From Alkalicoccus luteus (GTDB lineage Bacteria > Bacillota > Bacilli > Bacillales > Salisediminibacteriaceae), in assembly GCA_052061695.1 (NCBI GenBank), contig JBPZEY010000003.1: a stretch of DNA of 64,000 nucleotides, one strand, 5' to 3'. A program made the position numbers and the translations under genes. This document shows, in pieces, positions 48,939 through 58,443 of the stretch (position 1 is the first letter of the stretch; each line of letters starts with the position of its first letter). Below the pieces are notes generated by a model. That model saw only the letters and a program-made list of their open reading frames with translations. It searched no databases and had not been told where the DNA came from.

Positions 48939-49467
48939 CAGAGTGTTCATAAAGTCATTTTAAGTGAATAACGTTGCATCTGCCTGTATCTGCGGACACT
49001 CGCTTTCCGGAGGGAACGGGCTCAGCTAACCGCTTCCTCCTGCTGTCGGAAGCGCTGGATCTTCGCCTCGTTCTGATCCTCCCGGAGTCGAGTTCCTTCG
49101 ACGTCGGCAGCTGGCAGTACGGTTTATATGTGTGGTTAGGACTGCACGATTGGCTTCCATACTGATTGAACTTTCCCTATGCGACGTTTCGATGTTGAAT
49201 AGGGATGCCAATTCTTCCTACAATTCCGTATAAAAGGTAAAAAAAACGGTCGCACCTGCCTGTCGTGACGTTGTTCTCCATGAATCAGAGCCGTTTCCCC
49301 GATGTGTCCGGCGGGGACGCCCGTGGGATCAGCGCAGTCTGAAGATCCTTTCTCAGGGGTCGCCCTGAGAAATACCTGAAGGCCAGCTCATGGCAGGCTC
49401 GGTAAGCAGAGGGGAAATACAATCAAACGAATAAATATGTAAGTTGAAAGACTTTTTCAACAGCCTG
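48939..49467 (+). mobile_element. Terminator-inserted repeat, copy 3 (529 bp)
   Basis: Begins CAGAGTGTTCATAAAGTC and ends with the complement of CAGGCTGTTGAAAAAGTC, giving imperfect terminal inverted repeats. Same orientation as copy 1, from which it differs only by scattered substitutions and a few short gaps. It splits the terminator of the minus-strand PNPOx gene: hairpin, element, hairpin, T6. No credible gene inside. Confidence 0.86.
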
Positions 49468-49498
49468 AACGGAGAAAGGGGCATACCCCTTTCTCCGT
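49468..49498. terminator. Terminator hairpin, right copy flanking repeat copy 3
   Basis: Same 31 bases as 48907-48937. It follows the stop of the PNPOx gene on the minus strand by 23 bp but lacks its own T run, which stays with the left copy. Confidence 0.88.
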
Positions 49499-49521
49499 TC
49501 AGATTTTGATTCATATGCAAT

Positions 49522-49944
49522 TTACAGGTCCAGCGTTTGCGGAGGCTCTCCCTTGCCGTTCATCAGACGGACGCGCTCCGGCTTTATTTCGAGGAAAATC
49601 AGCTTCGGATCCTGTTTCCCTTCAAACCAGTTATCAAGATCTTCAAACCACAGCTCTTCAATCAGGTTTTTATCATCGCGAATCTCCGCATTCCCGGTGA
49701 CCTCGACGTACTCATCACCGAAGCCTTCTCCCTGATAGCCAAGCAGGACGTGCACGTTTTTGTTCTTCTCAATTTCCTCGGTTTTATACGTTTCTTTGTT
49801 TGTCGGCGTGTAAAGCGTCATATCCTTATATACAAACGTCATGTAGCGAGCGTACGGCTGGTGATTTTCCACCGTGGACAAAACACCAGTTTTATTTTCA
49901 TCCATAATTTCTGCTATGCGTTGTTTAAGCTGATCCTGGTTCAT
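49522..49944 (-). CDS. Pyridoxamine-phosphate-oxidase-fold protein (general stress 26 type)
   Basis: A 140-residue flavin-binding split-barrel protein. MNQDQLKQRIAEIMDENKTG, VLSTVENHQPYARYMTFVYKDMTLYTPT and VHVLLGYQGEGFGDEYVEVTGNAEI follow the Bacillus YdaG-like general stress protein pattern. AAAAGGGG lies 9 nt before the ATG at 49944. The longer reading from 50094 would overlap the GH43 gene and is rejected. The ligand could be FMN, heme or F420; not determined. Confidence 0.85.
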   Translation of the reverse strand: MNQDQLKQRIAEIMDENKTGVLSTVENHQPYARYMTFVYKDMTLYTPTNKETYKTEEIEKNKNVHVLLGYQGEGFGDEYVEVTGNAEIRDDKNLIEELWFEDLDNWFEGKQDPKLIFLEIKPERVRLMNGKGEPPQTLDL

Positions 49945-50038
49945 GTGCAAAAACCCCTTTTCCAATAGTTTACCTGCTAAAGCACTCATTCCTGTTTTTA
50001 GGACAGGATAAACCATGATAAAGGTATTCCATAAAACG

Positions 50039-51379
50039 TTACGAATGAGCTGTCCACGCCAGATACTTGACGCATGCAGAATCATGCAGAACACAGCTTA
50101 TAGAGGAATCAGACAACGAAAACTCAAACAGCTGTATATGATTCATGAAAAAGCTCAGTTTGCCGTGTTGATTGAAGACTCGTAGATGATGGACGGCGTT
50201 TTCTTCCCAGTACCTTGGCAGCGGGTTTGTATGCCCCTTTCCCCCTGCCCTCCACTTGATCTTTTGTTCACCTAAATCAATTGTCAGATCAGCGTCAACT
50301 TCCGGTAACATTAACGCAAACATGTTTTGCACGTTCACTTCCAAGACTAAAGTAAATGTTGCCGCTTTCGGAAGCTCATGAGGCATATGCTGCTGATCCC
50401 GGCTTACTACATCCGGCCTTACAACTGCAGGAAGCTGTCTCGAGGGCGCCTGAACCTGGAGCTTGTCGCCCTCCCACCAAAGGCGGCCGATCCTTATTCT
50501 GCGTTCCTGTAAGCGCTCTTCAGGGGAATAGCCATGATAAACGATGTAAGGCGTTCGTCCATCAGGTCCAGTTACTACAACATGATGACCAGGGCCGTGA
50601 CATACTGCGTTTGTCTCCATTAGAGGTTTTGCCTGATCACATTTTTCCCACCGTGTTTTATATCCCATTCCCGTATAAACCGAGGGGGACTTAGCATAAT
50701 AAACGCCGTATGTGTCATCTCCAAAAAATCCGGCACTGTACATTTGATAATACGTGTTTTCATGCTTGAGAACGAAAGGGCCTTCGTTCCAATAAAATGT
50801 TCTTTCTTTATTCCCTTCATGTTCATACTCCGGCTTTACTACAAGCTCAGGTTTTCCGGCGAGCGTAACCGGGTCAAGCATACGGTCGACGACGTTGCCT
50901 GTCCCTGTTGCTTTCGCAGGACCGATCGTATGCTCATTCCGAACATTATAAAACATGTAGAGAAGCCCGTCGCCATCTACGAAAGGATGAGCATCAATCG
51001 ACCACTCATTCGTTAACGGTTCATCATGCAGCCTGAAAGGACCTAAAGGATGGCTGCTGACTGCAACTCCAATATGCCGTTCCTCATCATTCGCTTGCCC
51101 GTCCCTGTCAATTTTTGCTCCTGTTACATACATATAAAATGTGCCATTTTCATAAAAAAGCTCAGGAGCCCATAAATCGATGGCAGCCCAATGACCCGGA
51201 ATAGAAGATGCTGTTAACGCCTTTCCTTCATACTTCCAATCTCTTAGATTTTCTGATGAATAGACAGGCACATGATCAGGTCCGGTATGATACAAATAAT
51301 AGACGCCTTCGTGCTGAATGACAGCAGGATCGCCATGGTCCACACCCGGAATGGCTATCACAGGGTTCTCTTTTGTCAT
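50039..51379 (-). CDS. GH43-family glycosidase (cytosolic)
   Basis: A 446-residue protein without signal peptide. The five-bladed propeller catalytic domain shows the three acidic residues of GH43: Asp in GVDHGDPAVIQ (near residue 17), Asp in WSIDAHPFVDGDG (near 130) and Glu in FYWNEGPFVLKHE (near 197). The C-terminal 120 residues form a beta-rich domain with DADLTIDLGEQKIKW. It overlaps the GH2 gene by 4 bp. Likely acts on arabino- or xylo-oligosaccharides inside the cell. Confidence 0.88.
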   Translation of the reverse strand: MTKENPVIAIPGVDHGDPAVIQHEGVYYLYHTGPDHVPVYSSENLRDWKYEGKALTASSIPGHWAAIDLWAPELFYENGTFYMYVTGAKIDRDGQANDEERHIGVAVSSHPLGPFRLHDEPLTNEWSIDAHPFVDGDGLLYMFYNVRNEHTIGPAKATGTGNVVDRMLDPVTLAGKPELVVKPEYEHEGNKERTFYWNEGPFVLKHENTYYQMYSAGFFGDDTYGVYYAKSPSVYTGMGYKTRWEKCDQAKPLMETNAVCHGPGHHVVVTGPDGRTPYIVYHGYSPEERLQERRIRIGRLWWEGDKLQVQAPSRQLPAVVRPDVVSRDQQHMPHELPKAATFTLVLEVNVQNMFALMLPEVDADLTIDLGEQKIKWRAGGKGHTNPLPRYWEENAVHHLRVFNQHGKLSFFMNHIQLFEFSLSDSSISCVLHDSACVKYLAWTAHS

Positions 51380-53151
51380 ACTTTTTCCTCCTTCGTCGTG
51401 AAGCGCGCCTCCCCTCGTCCCTCATTAATGGAGCGAATCACGTCCAGTGGAATTTTTGGTTTCCGATCGTATGTAAGCAGACCGTTTATCTCCTGCTCCA
51501 CATCCGTCAGCTGCGTGTAACAAAAGCCTTGCACAATTGGAGATTCCAGCATAGCAGAAATAACTGCTTCGTAGCGCTCAGCAAACTCGCTGTCGCTTGT
51601 CGCACCGGAATATCCCCAGCCTTCCCAGTCATTCGTCTGATAAGCAATACCGCCAAATTCCGTCACCTGAATCGGTACTTGATCATAGCTGTATCCGGGT
51701 ACATACAGCTTACGGTGTCCAGGTAGGCTTTCCAAAATCGTATCCAGTGATCGATAGCGGTTTAGAAGCACTTCTTTTGATGCTTCATAGTCATGAATCG
51801 TCAGCATATCAGACTTTGTATGCTCCCATCCGTCATTCGAAAGCACAAGTCTCGTATGATCAAGTGATTTAGTCAGATAATACATAGCAAGTGTATGATG
51901 CTGCTGCTTTTCGGAGCTTAGCAGATTCGGGACACCCCAGCTCTCGTTCAGCGGTACCCAGGCTACTACAGATGGATGACTGTAATCCCGCTTGACCGCT
52001 TTTTGCCATTCCTGTGTGATTTTTTCTACGGATCGCTGCGAATACAAATAGGAGTTGGCCATCTCCCCCCATACGAGCAGACCGAGTCGGTCGGCCCAAT
52101 ACAAGAAACGTGGGTCTTCGATTTTCTGATGCTTGCGTACCCCGTTGAAACCCATTTCCTTCGTCAGCTGAATATCTTTTAAAATTGCTTCTTCGGATGG
52201 AGGAGTCAGAAGGCTTTCAGGGAAATACCCTTGATCCAGCACCAGCTTCATGTAATAGGGTTTATTGTTAAGCATAACAGTGCCATTTTCGATACTGATT
52301 TTCCGCATACCAAAGTAGCTTTGCAGATGGTCTACTGTTTTTCCTTCTTGAGAGAGAGTGAACGTAACATCATATAAGTTCGGGTGCTCAGGGCTCCAGA
52401 GCCTGCCGCTGTCATGAACGTTAAAATCACCGAGAGCGATGGAGCGCGACAGTTCGTTCCGGTTCATGATATACCGGTCTGCAGCAACCCTCTCCCCTTC
52501 AAACATAATATCAATTTCAATCTCGGCAGCTCCGGCTCCTTCTGTTTCGATGTCGATATGAATCATATCCTCGTCAACGTCAGGCGTAAACCGGACGTGC
52601 TCAATGCGCAAATCTGAAACTGGTTCCAGCCATACACTCTGCCAGATGCCCGTCGTCCTTGTATAAAAAATTCCTTCTGATTTTTCTTTCCAGTACTGCT
52701 TTCCTCTTGGCTGTGTCAAATCATGCGTCGGATCCTCTACCCGACATGTCACTTCATTCTCCCCGTCGTGCAGCAGATGGTCTATCGTAAAGGAAAAGGG
52801 AACATGTCCTCCTTCATGGAATCCTGCATAGCTTCCGTTTACCCAGACCCACGTGCGATAATCCACGGCTCCAAAATGCAGCTTCACCTTCTTCCCACTC
52901 CACGAGCCTGGTATAGTAAAGGACCGTTTGTACCAGACGTTGTCATGAAAATCCGTTTCCGCAATGCCACTTTTTTCTGTCTGATAGGAGAAAGGAACTT
53001 GAATGGTGCGCTCCAGCGTTTTGTCTGGAGCAAACCAGGCTTCTTTTTCTCCGGCATTGTCATCGTCATAGGAAAACTGCCATTCGCCATTCAGTGATTT
53101 CCAATCCTCACGGTAAAACTGTGGTCTTGGGTATTCCATTCGGTTTGTCAT
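51376..53151 (-). CDS. GH2-family glycosidase (cytosolic)
   Basis: A 591-residue enzyme: N-terminal jelly-roll (SLNGEWQFSYDDD, VWYKRSFTIPGSW), Ig-like domain, then a TIM barrel with acid/base Glu in AWVPLNESWGVPN (about residue 405) and nucleophile Glu in PIQVTEFGGIAY (about 505). GMRKISIENGTVMLNNKPYY and NGVRKHQKIEDPRFLYWADRLGLLVWGEM are standard for GH2. No signal peptide. The length is that of beta-glucuronidase or short beta-galactosidases; sugar specificity is not known. It lies between two GH43 genes in one operon. Confidence 0.9.
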   Translation of the reverse strand: MTNRMEYPRPQFYREDWKSLNGEWQFSYDDDNAGEKEAWFAPDKTLERTIQVPFSYQTEKSGIAETDFHDNVWYKRSFTIPGSWSGKKVKLHFGAVDYRTWVWVNGSYAGFHEGGHVPFSFTIDHLLHDGENEVTCRVEDPTHDLTQPRGKQYWKEKSEGIFYTRTTGIWQSVWLEPVSDLRIEHVRFTPDVDEDMIHIDIETEGAGAAEIEIDIMFEGERVAADRYIMNRNELSRSIALGDFNVHDSGRLWSPEHPNLYDVTFTLSQEGKTVDHLQSYFGMRKISIENGTVMLNNKPYYMKLVLDQGYFPESLLTPPSEEAILKDIQLTKEMGFNGVRKHQKIEDPRFLYWADRLGLLVWGEMANSYLYSQRSVEKITQEWQKAVKRDYSHPSVVAWVPLNESWGVPNLLSSEKQQHHTLAMYYLTKSLDHTRLVLSNDGWEHTKSDMLTIHDYEASKEVLLNRYRSLDTILESLPGHRKLYVPGYSYDQVPIQVTEFGGIAYQTNDWEGWGYSGATSDSEFAERYEAVISAMLESPIVQGFCYTQLTDVEQEINGLLTYDRKPKIPLDVIRSINEGRGEARFTTKEEKV

Positions 53152-53177
53152 TACGCCTCAACTCTTTCTTCAGTTAT

Positions 53178-54221
53178 TTAATCATTCCTGATAAAAGGAC
53201 CCTCTTGTTCCGCTTCGCCCGGCTTCCCATCATTTACTTCCGGCCAGTCATTGTCCCAATCGATCGGATCAAGCATCAACGGCCTTCTCGTTGTTCCGCT
53301 GCCGATCCATGGCTCATCCTGGTCAACAGCATGATAGAGGATCCAGTCCTGACCTTCGTCATCTGTCAAAATCGCATTATGTCCCGGCCCTGCGAATGCG
53401 TCGCTTCCGCTTAAAATAACGGTGCCGCTGCTATGCAGAAGGTCCGTTCCATTCTGATCCACATATGGCCCTTTCACGTTATCCGCTTTTCCAACCGCAA
53501 CACGATATTCGCTCCATTGCCCTTCACAACAAGAGCCCTTTGAACCAAAGAAGATATACTCTCCATCGCGTTCGATAATATAAGGGGCTTCAAAATCAGT
53601 GCCTGCAATTTCAAATTTATCTCCTGTGTAATCTAGTCCATCTTCTGTTAATTCAATCCCCCAGATTCCATACCAGCTGCCCCAAAATAAATATGGAGTG
53701 CCATCGTCTACAAAAAGCTGTGGATCAATCGAATTCGGCACTCCAATTTCCTCACTGTCAAACAGCTTTCCCTGGTCTTCAAAAGGTCCCTCTGGGTCAT
53801 CAGCTACTGCCACCCCAATGGCTGGATTTGCATCACCCCAAGTAGATACGGAATAATACAAATAATAGCGATCTTGATAATAGGCAATGTCAGGCGCCCA
53901 AATTCCGCCTTCTTCTTTCCACTGAGGACTCTCTCCAAATGCTTCCCCTGTATACTCCCAATTCACAAGGTCATCAGATTTTACGATTGGCACGAGACGA
54001 TTTCCTTCTCCATCTCCCCAATCGTCCTCTGTTCCATATGCGTAAAACATACCGTTTGCTTCTATGACAGAAGGATCGGCCAAAACTGGCTCAAAAACAG
54101 GATTTATAAACGATTCAGATTGCATGGTTCCGTCGTCGCCAGATAACGAACAGGCGGTTGCAATTCCACCTGCTGCCAAGAGACCAAAGATCGATAACAC
54201 GACAGCGACCGATTGCTTCAT
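53178..54221 (-). CDS. Secreted GH43-family arabinanase-like lipoprotein
   Basis: A 347-residue exported protein with a signal and a cysteine at residue 24 (IATACSLSG, a relaxed lipobox). GH43 residues are Asp in PVLADPSVIEA (about 49), Asp in VPNSIDPQLFVDDG (about 167) and Glu in GTDFEAPYIIERDG (about 218), followed by SSGTVILSGSDAFAGPGHNAIL, typical of endo-arabinanases and arabinofuranosidases. Probably cuts the polymer outside; the sugar ABC transporter on the other strand and the two cytosolic glycosidases would use the products. AGGGG near the ATG. Confidence 0.88.
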   Translation of the reverse strand: MKQSVAVVLSIFGLLAAGGIATACSLSGDDGTMQSESFINPVFEPVLADPSVIEANGMFYAYGTEDDWGDGEGNRLVPIVKSDDLVNWEYTGEAFGESPQWKEEGGIWAPDIAYYQDRYYLYYSVSTWGDANPAIGVAVADDPEGPFEDQGKLFDSEEIGVPNSIDPQLFVDDGTPYLFWGSWYGIWGIELTEDGLDYTGDKFEIAGTDFEAPYIIERDGEYIFFGSKGSCCEGQWSEYRVAVGKADNVKGPYVDQNGTDLLHSSGTVILSGSDAFAGPGHNAILTDDEGQDWILYHAVDQDEPWIGSGTTRRPLMLDPIDWDNDWPEVNDGKPGEAEQEGPFIRND

Positions 54222-54421
54222 TTGTTCCCCTCCAATCCAGTTTATAAAATTAATTAATTTTCTACATCATATCAGAGCTCTACATACATGAAAAGGCTTT
54301 CTTGGAAACTTCGCTAAAAACGCTGCCAAATCAATATTCAAACAATTTATAAGCCGCACTTCTCTAGATGAAGAAAAAATAACGTCGAAAGAATTTTCAA
54401 ATAAAAGATTGTTTTTCTTAT

Positions 54422-54437
54422 ATGTATGCGTTATCAT
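54422..54437 (+). promoter_or_regulatory. CcpA cre-like site upstream of the sugar ABC operon
   Basis: ATGTATGCGTTATCAT matches the cre consensus WTGNAANCGNWNNCAW at all but one position. It is 76-91 bp upstream of the binding-protein start and lies between the divergent glycosidase and transporter operons. Confidence 0.5.
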
Positions 54438-54512
54438 TTTGGCAGATAGTAAATTAATTTAACATACCTACCGCAGTGCCATGTACAAAATTAGCTTAAA
54501 GGGGCGAAGAGA

Positions 54513-55862
54513 ATGAAAAAAGCAGCAGTTTTATCCATTATCAGTATTGGAATGGCCGGATTACTTGGAGCATGTCAGGAGCCTGAACAGCCAGGTGGCA
54601 ATGAAGGTGTGGAAAATAACGAAGCGGAAGCTTCTACCGATGAAGAAACTCAGGAAGAAACACCTGGTGACGTGGATATCGACGATGCCGAAATTGTTCT
54701 CGACTTCTGGAACGGATTTACTGGGCCGGATGGAGAAGATATCAATCAGATTATTGCTGATTTCAATGAGGAAAACGAAGGCGAAATTGCTGTGCGTACG
54801 CAAACGATGCCGTGGGATAATTTTTACGATCAATTCCGTACTGTCGTAGCAAATAATGAGGCACCGGACATAGCAATCATGCACCTCGACTCGATCGCCG
54901 GATATGCACAAAACGATACTTTGACAGATTTGGATGACCTCGTAGCTGATATTGGCTTTGAAGATGAAGATTTTATTGAAGAAGTTTGGCAGGCTGGTGA
55001 ATTTGAAGGCAGCCGTTACGGTATACCGCTGGACGTTCACCCGCTCGGCTTATTCTATAATATTGATCTCCTTGAAGAAGCCGGCTACAGTGAACCACCT
55101 GAAACGTACGATGAGCTCGTGGAAATGTCCCTTGCAGTTCAAGAAGAGACAGATGCATACGGAATCGCAATGCCTGTATTTTGGCCGAGCAACATGATTT
55201 TTTATTCCTCTTTAATGTCACATGGAGGAGAAAGCGTCAGCGAAGATGGGATGACTGCTCTCTACGATTCTCCTGAAGGGGAAGAAGCGCTGCAGAAAAT
55301 GGTGGATCTTGTTTTTGAACACGAGGTCTCTCCTACCGATGTTCAAGCGGACGGCGAAGTTACTCTTTTCCGTCAGGGCAACAGCGCGTTTCATATTAAC
55401 GGGATTTGGATGATTGCCGGCTTTGAAGAGCAGGAAGGCTTGAATTTCGCTTCTGCCCCGGTTCCTAATTTCGGTGATGAAGAGGGCGTCTGGGCAGGCT
55501 CCCACAACTTTGTGCTTCCTAAACAGGATGATGCCGATCCAGAGCGTCAGGAAGCCGCGATGGAATTTATTGAGTTTGTGACGGAGAATGGTGCCAGATG
55601 GGCAGAAGCAGGTCAGGTTCCTGCCTCTATATCCGTGTTGGAAAGCGAGGAATTCGAAAGCTTAGAGCATCAGTACAATATCTCTCAGCAAGAGTTTATC
55701 TTCCCTCCAACTTCCCCATACTACGGTGATACGTGGGGACCAACTGGACCAGCTGTAGATGAGGCGATGCTTGACCAGATTTCTCCGGCTGAAGCGTTGG
55801 AACGCGCCGCCCGTGAAGGGGAAGCAAATGCAGAAGAAGCCGCAGCTGAACACGGCGAGTAA
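54513..55862 (+). CDS. Sugar ABC transporter substrate-binding lipoprotein
   Basis: A 449-residue family-1 solute-binding protein with lipobox LLGAC (cysteine at residue 21) and a long acidic linker (about 22-60). VLDFWNGFTGPDGEDINQII, FYDQFRTVVANNEAPDIAIMHLD and the YGIPLDVHPLGLFYN segment are standard for the maltose/oligosaccharide type. It is the first gene of a binding protein-permease-permease operon, without an ATPase, so a shared MsmX-type ATPase is probably used. AAGGGGCGAAG precedes the ATG. Next to glycosidases, so likely for arabino-oligosaccharides. Confidence 0.93.
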   Translation: MKKAAVLSIISIGMAGLLGACQEPEQPGGNEGVENNEAEASTDEETQEETPGDVDIDDAEIVLDFWNGFTGPDGEDINQIIADFNEENEGEIAVRTQTMPWDNFYDQFRTVVANNEAPDIAIMHLDSIAGYAQNDTLTDLDDLVADIGFEDEDFIEEVWQAGEFEGSRYGIPLDVHPLGLFYNIDLLEEAGYSEPPETYDELVEMSLAVQEETDAYGIAMPVFWPSNMIFYSSLMSHGGESVSEDGMTALYDSPEGEEALQKMVDLVFEHEVSPTDVQADGEVTLFRQGNSAFHINGIWMIAGFEEQEGLNFASAPVPNFGDEEGVWAGSHNFVLPKQDDADPERQEAAMEFIEFVTENGARWAEAGQVPASISVLESEEFESLEHQYNISQQEFIFPPTSPYYGDTWGPTGPAVDEAMLDQISPAEALERAAREGEANAEEAAAEHGE

Positions 55863-55866
55863 AGTA

Positions 55867-55900
55867 GGAAAAGGAGGGGCGCTGCTCCCTCCTTTTCCTC
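55867..55900 (+). terminator. Intercistronic hairpin after the binding-protein gene
   Basis: A perfect 13-bp stem, AGGAAAAGGAGGG with CCCTCCTTTTCCT, and an 8-nt loop, but no T run. It lies between the binding protein and the permeases and may partly terminate or stabilise the upstream message, giving excess binding protein. Confidence 0.7.
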
Positions 55901-55952
55901 ACTCAATGAGCGGTAATTGAAAACCGAGCTTTGCTCAGCAAGGAGAGATAGG

Positions 55953-56873
55953 ATGGAAACAACTACTGGGAAGCCGCCTGCAAAGCGTAAAACGTGGAAA
56001 CAAAAATGGACACCATTATTCTTTATTGCCCCTCACTTGGTTTTTTTCTTGATTTTTTTAGCCTATCCTACGATATACGGCGTCGTCATCAGCTTTCATA
56101 ACTGGAACTTCTTTGGAGACATGTCGTTTGTAGGGATCCAAAATTATGCAAGTATTCTTTGGCAGACAGACAGCTTATATTTTGATTACTTTTGGGCTGC
56201 CTTTCGTGCAACGTTTATCTTTGTGATATTATCCGTTCCGCCGCTTATCATTATTCCGTTACTCATAGCAGTGGCTATTAACGCGAAGCCTCCCGGCCAA
56301 AACTTTTTCCGGGCGTTGTTTTATGCCCCCAGCTTACTGTCTGTCGTAACAGTCGTACTGATTTGGATCTGGCTTCTCGATACAAACGCCGGGCTCGTTA
56401 ACTATTATATCGGCACGCTTGGACTGGATGCTATTCCATGGCTGACGCGGACGCCATGGGTATGGGTCGCACTTGTACTTATGACCATCTGGTGGACAAT
56501 TGGTACCAACATGATTTTATTTTTAGCCGGTCTCGGGGAAATTTCTGATCAGCTGTATGAAGCTGCTAAAATCGACGGCGCGAACAAAATTCAGCAGTTT
56601 TTTCACGTTACCCTTCCAGGCCTTCGCGGTCCGATGGCATTCGTACTCGTGATGACTACCCTTGCGTCGTTCAACGTCATGGCGCAGCCGCAGCTTGCGA
56701 CAGGCGGCGGTCCAGGCTATGAAACAAGAGTGCTTATTTTATACATTTACGAAGTCGGTTTCACAGGTGGAAACCCCCGTGCCGGCCTTGCCGCAGCAAT
56801 GTCGGTCGTCCTTGGGTTGATCCTGCTTTGTATCAGCCTGATTCAATTTAAATTGATGACAAACGAAAAATAG
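55953..56873 (+). CDS. Sugar ABC transporter permease (first)
   Basis: A 306-residue permease of the MalF/AraP type with six helices. The EAA loop reads YEAAKIDGANKIQQFFHVTLPGLRG (about residues 202-226). AAGGAGAG lies 6 nt before the ATG at 55953; the longer reading from 55917 is not preferred. It lies 12 bp upstream of the second permease. Confidence 0.93.
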   Translation: METTTGKPPAKRKTWKQKWTPLFFIAPHLVFFLIFLAYPTIYGVVISFHNWNFFGDMSFVGIQNYASILWQTDSLYFDYFWAAFRATFIFVILSVPPLIIIPLLIAVAINAKPPGQNFFRALFYAPSLLSVVTVVLIWIWLLDTNAGLVNYYIGTLGLDAIPWLTRTPWVWVALVLMTIWWTIGTNMILFLAGLGEISDQLYEAAKIDGANKIQQFFHVTLPGLRGPMAFVLVMTTLASFNVMAQPQLATGGGPGYETRVLILYIYEVGFTGGNPRAGLAAAMSVVLGLILLCISLIQFKLMTNEK

Positions 56874-56885
56874 GAGGTGGCCCTT

Positions 56886-57719
56886 ATGAAGAATGAAGAC
56901 AAAGTATCAAAACGGATCAGCTTATTGTTTTTATGTGTGATGGCTCTATTTTGGATTCTTCCGCTTTTATGGGTGCTTTCCACCTCCTTAAAGCCGGAGA
57001 GCCAGGCGATATCCTGGCCAATTCGCTGGATCCCGGAAACATTAACGTTTGAAAATTACCGAGATGTCTTTCTGCGTGACGATGTGCCGGTATTAAGATG
57101 GTTCTGGAACAGCTTTTTCGTTGCTACGATTCATACGATGCTGATGCTGTTGTTTAACTCCATGTCTGCCTATGCTTTTTCGAGACTTCATTTTAAAGGC
57201 CGGGATTTATTATTTTGGTCGTTGATGGGCACGATGATGATTCCGCCGGTCATGAACCTTGTTCCGCTTTATGGACTGATCAGCAACCTCGGATGGGTGA
57301 ACAATTATGCAGCTCTTATTTTTCCTGGGCTGGCAAGTGTATTCGGCATCTTTTTACTCCGCCAATTTTTTATTGGCATCCCGACTGAGCTGGAGGAAGC
57401 GGCTCGAATCGATGGAGCATCTGCATTCTTTATTTACTGGAGAATCATTTTGCCTCTAGCAAAGCCAGCCCTGGTTGTTCTTGCATTATTCACGTTTATG
57501 GCAAACTGGAACGATTATTTATGGCCATTAATTGTGACGACGAGTGCAGATATGCGGACGCTTCCCGTTGGACTTGCGATTATGCAGGGGCAGTTTAACA
57601 TTCAGTTTGCAAAGCTGATGGCAGCTACCGTGTTTTCTGCAATACCGGTTATTATTCTCTTTATCTTTGCTCAAAAGTTCATCGTAAAAGGAATTGCGAT
57701 GACAGGAATCAAAGGATAG
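56886..57719 (+). CDS. Sugar ABC transporter permease (second)
   Basis: A 277-residue permease of the MalG/AraQ type with six helices and EAA loop LEEAARIDGASAFFIYWRIILPLAKPAL (about residues 165-192). AGGAGG lies 8 nt before the ATG at 56886. Co-operates with the preceding permease and a shared ATPase not encoded here. Confidence 0.93.
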   Translation: MKNEDKVSKRISLLFLCVMALFWILPLLWVLSTSLKPESQAISWPIRWIPETLTFENYRDVFLRDDVPVLRWFWNSFFVATIHTMLMLLFNSMSAYAFSRLHFKGRDLLFWSLMGTMMIPPVMNLVPLYGLISNLGWVNNYAALIFPGLASVFGIFLLRQFFIGIPTELEEAARIDGASAFFIYWRIILPLAKPALVVLALFTFMANWNDYLWPLIVTTSADMRTLPVGLAIMQGQFNIQFAKLMAATVFSAIPVIILFIFAQKFIVKGIAMTGIKG

Positions 57720-57729
57720 GTGAAGGCAT

Positions 57730-58392
57730 ATGAGAGCTTCTTACGACGTTTTCTACAAGTCAATTTTTGAAACGTATAAAGATCTTGGCGCCGTCGCTTT
57801 GTTTACTCTGCTCTGGGCCTTATCCCTGTTGCCAATCGCTACAGCAGGGGCTGGCACAGCAGCGCTTTATTCATGTATGCGGGAAAAACAACTCGGCAAA
57901 AACGTATCAGCTGGTGACTTCATTTGTGCCGTGCGTCGTCACTTCAAGAAAGGCTTGATACTGCAGCTGCTGTATGCTGGTTTTTTGATTCCGGCGCTTG
58001 GCACCTCCCTTTTGTTGTTATCAGACGGAACGGTAGTCGGCATTGCGATGAGCGTTTTACTTTTGTATACCGCTGTCTTATGGCAGCTGATGTTTCTTTA
58101 TGTGTGGCCGCTGTTAGCTGCAGATCCGGCACAAACAAATTCCATGATTTTACTGCGCGCTTTTAAACTAGTCAGCGATCATTTCTGGTATTCTATTTGT
58201 ATAGCCATCTACGTGTTTCTGCTTGTTCTGCTCAGCTCAATCATAACGGTGGCCCTCCTGATTGCAGCTGGAGCCACAGCTATTCTGCTAAATAACGCTG
58301 CTATGAAGCTTTTACAAGGGTATGACCCTGAAGCGCATCAGTTTGAATCTGACGTTTCCTGGAAAGGAAGCCTGCGCCCCTGGAAAATCTAG
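57730..58392 (+). CDS. YesL/DUF624 family membrane protein
   Basis: A 220-residue protein with five helices. MRASYDVFYKSIFETYKDLG, then LLWALSLLPIATAGAGTAALYSCM and DFICAVRRHFKKG are the DUF624 signature of Bacillus YesL, found in many sugar (rhamnogalacturonan, arabinan) operons. Its role in those operons is unknown, possibly regulation or membrane support of the transporter. It lies 10 bp after the second permease. Confidence 0.87.
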   Translation: MRASYDVFYKSIFETYKDLGAVALFTLLWALSLLPIATAGAGTAALYSCMREKQLGKNVSAGDFICAVRRHFKKGLILQLLYAGFLIPALGTSLLLLSDGTVVGIAMSVLLLYTAVLWQLMFLYVWPLLAADPAQTNSMILLRAFKLVSDHFWYSICIAIYVFLLVLLSSIITVALLIAAGATAILLNNAAMKLLQGYDPEAHQFESDVSWKGSLRPWKI

Positions 58393-58443
58393 GGCCAGCA
58401 CCGATTGACTGTGACTATTACGAGGTAAAGTGAGGCATTCGCC

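Noticed and set aside
22781..49467. The three repeats as group II introns or CRISPR-like sequences
   Set aside because: No domain V/VI or reverse transcriptase, far too short for a group II intron with its ORF, and the terminal inverted repeats plus target duplications point to a DNA transposon. No spacer-repeat pattern exists.
49945..50094. 50-residue N-terminal extension of the PNPOx-fold protein
   Set aside because: It would overlap the GH43 gene and lacks family similarity; the start at 49944 has an SD and gives the usual length.
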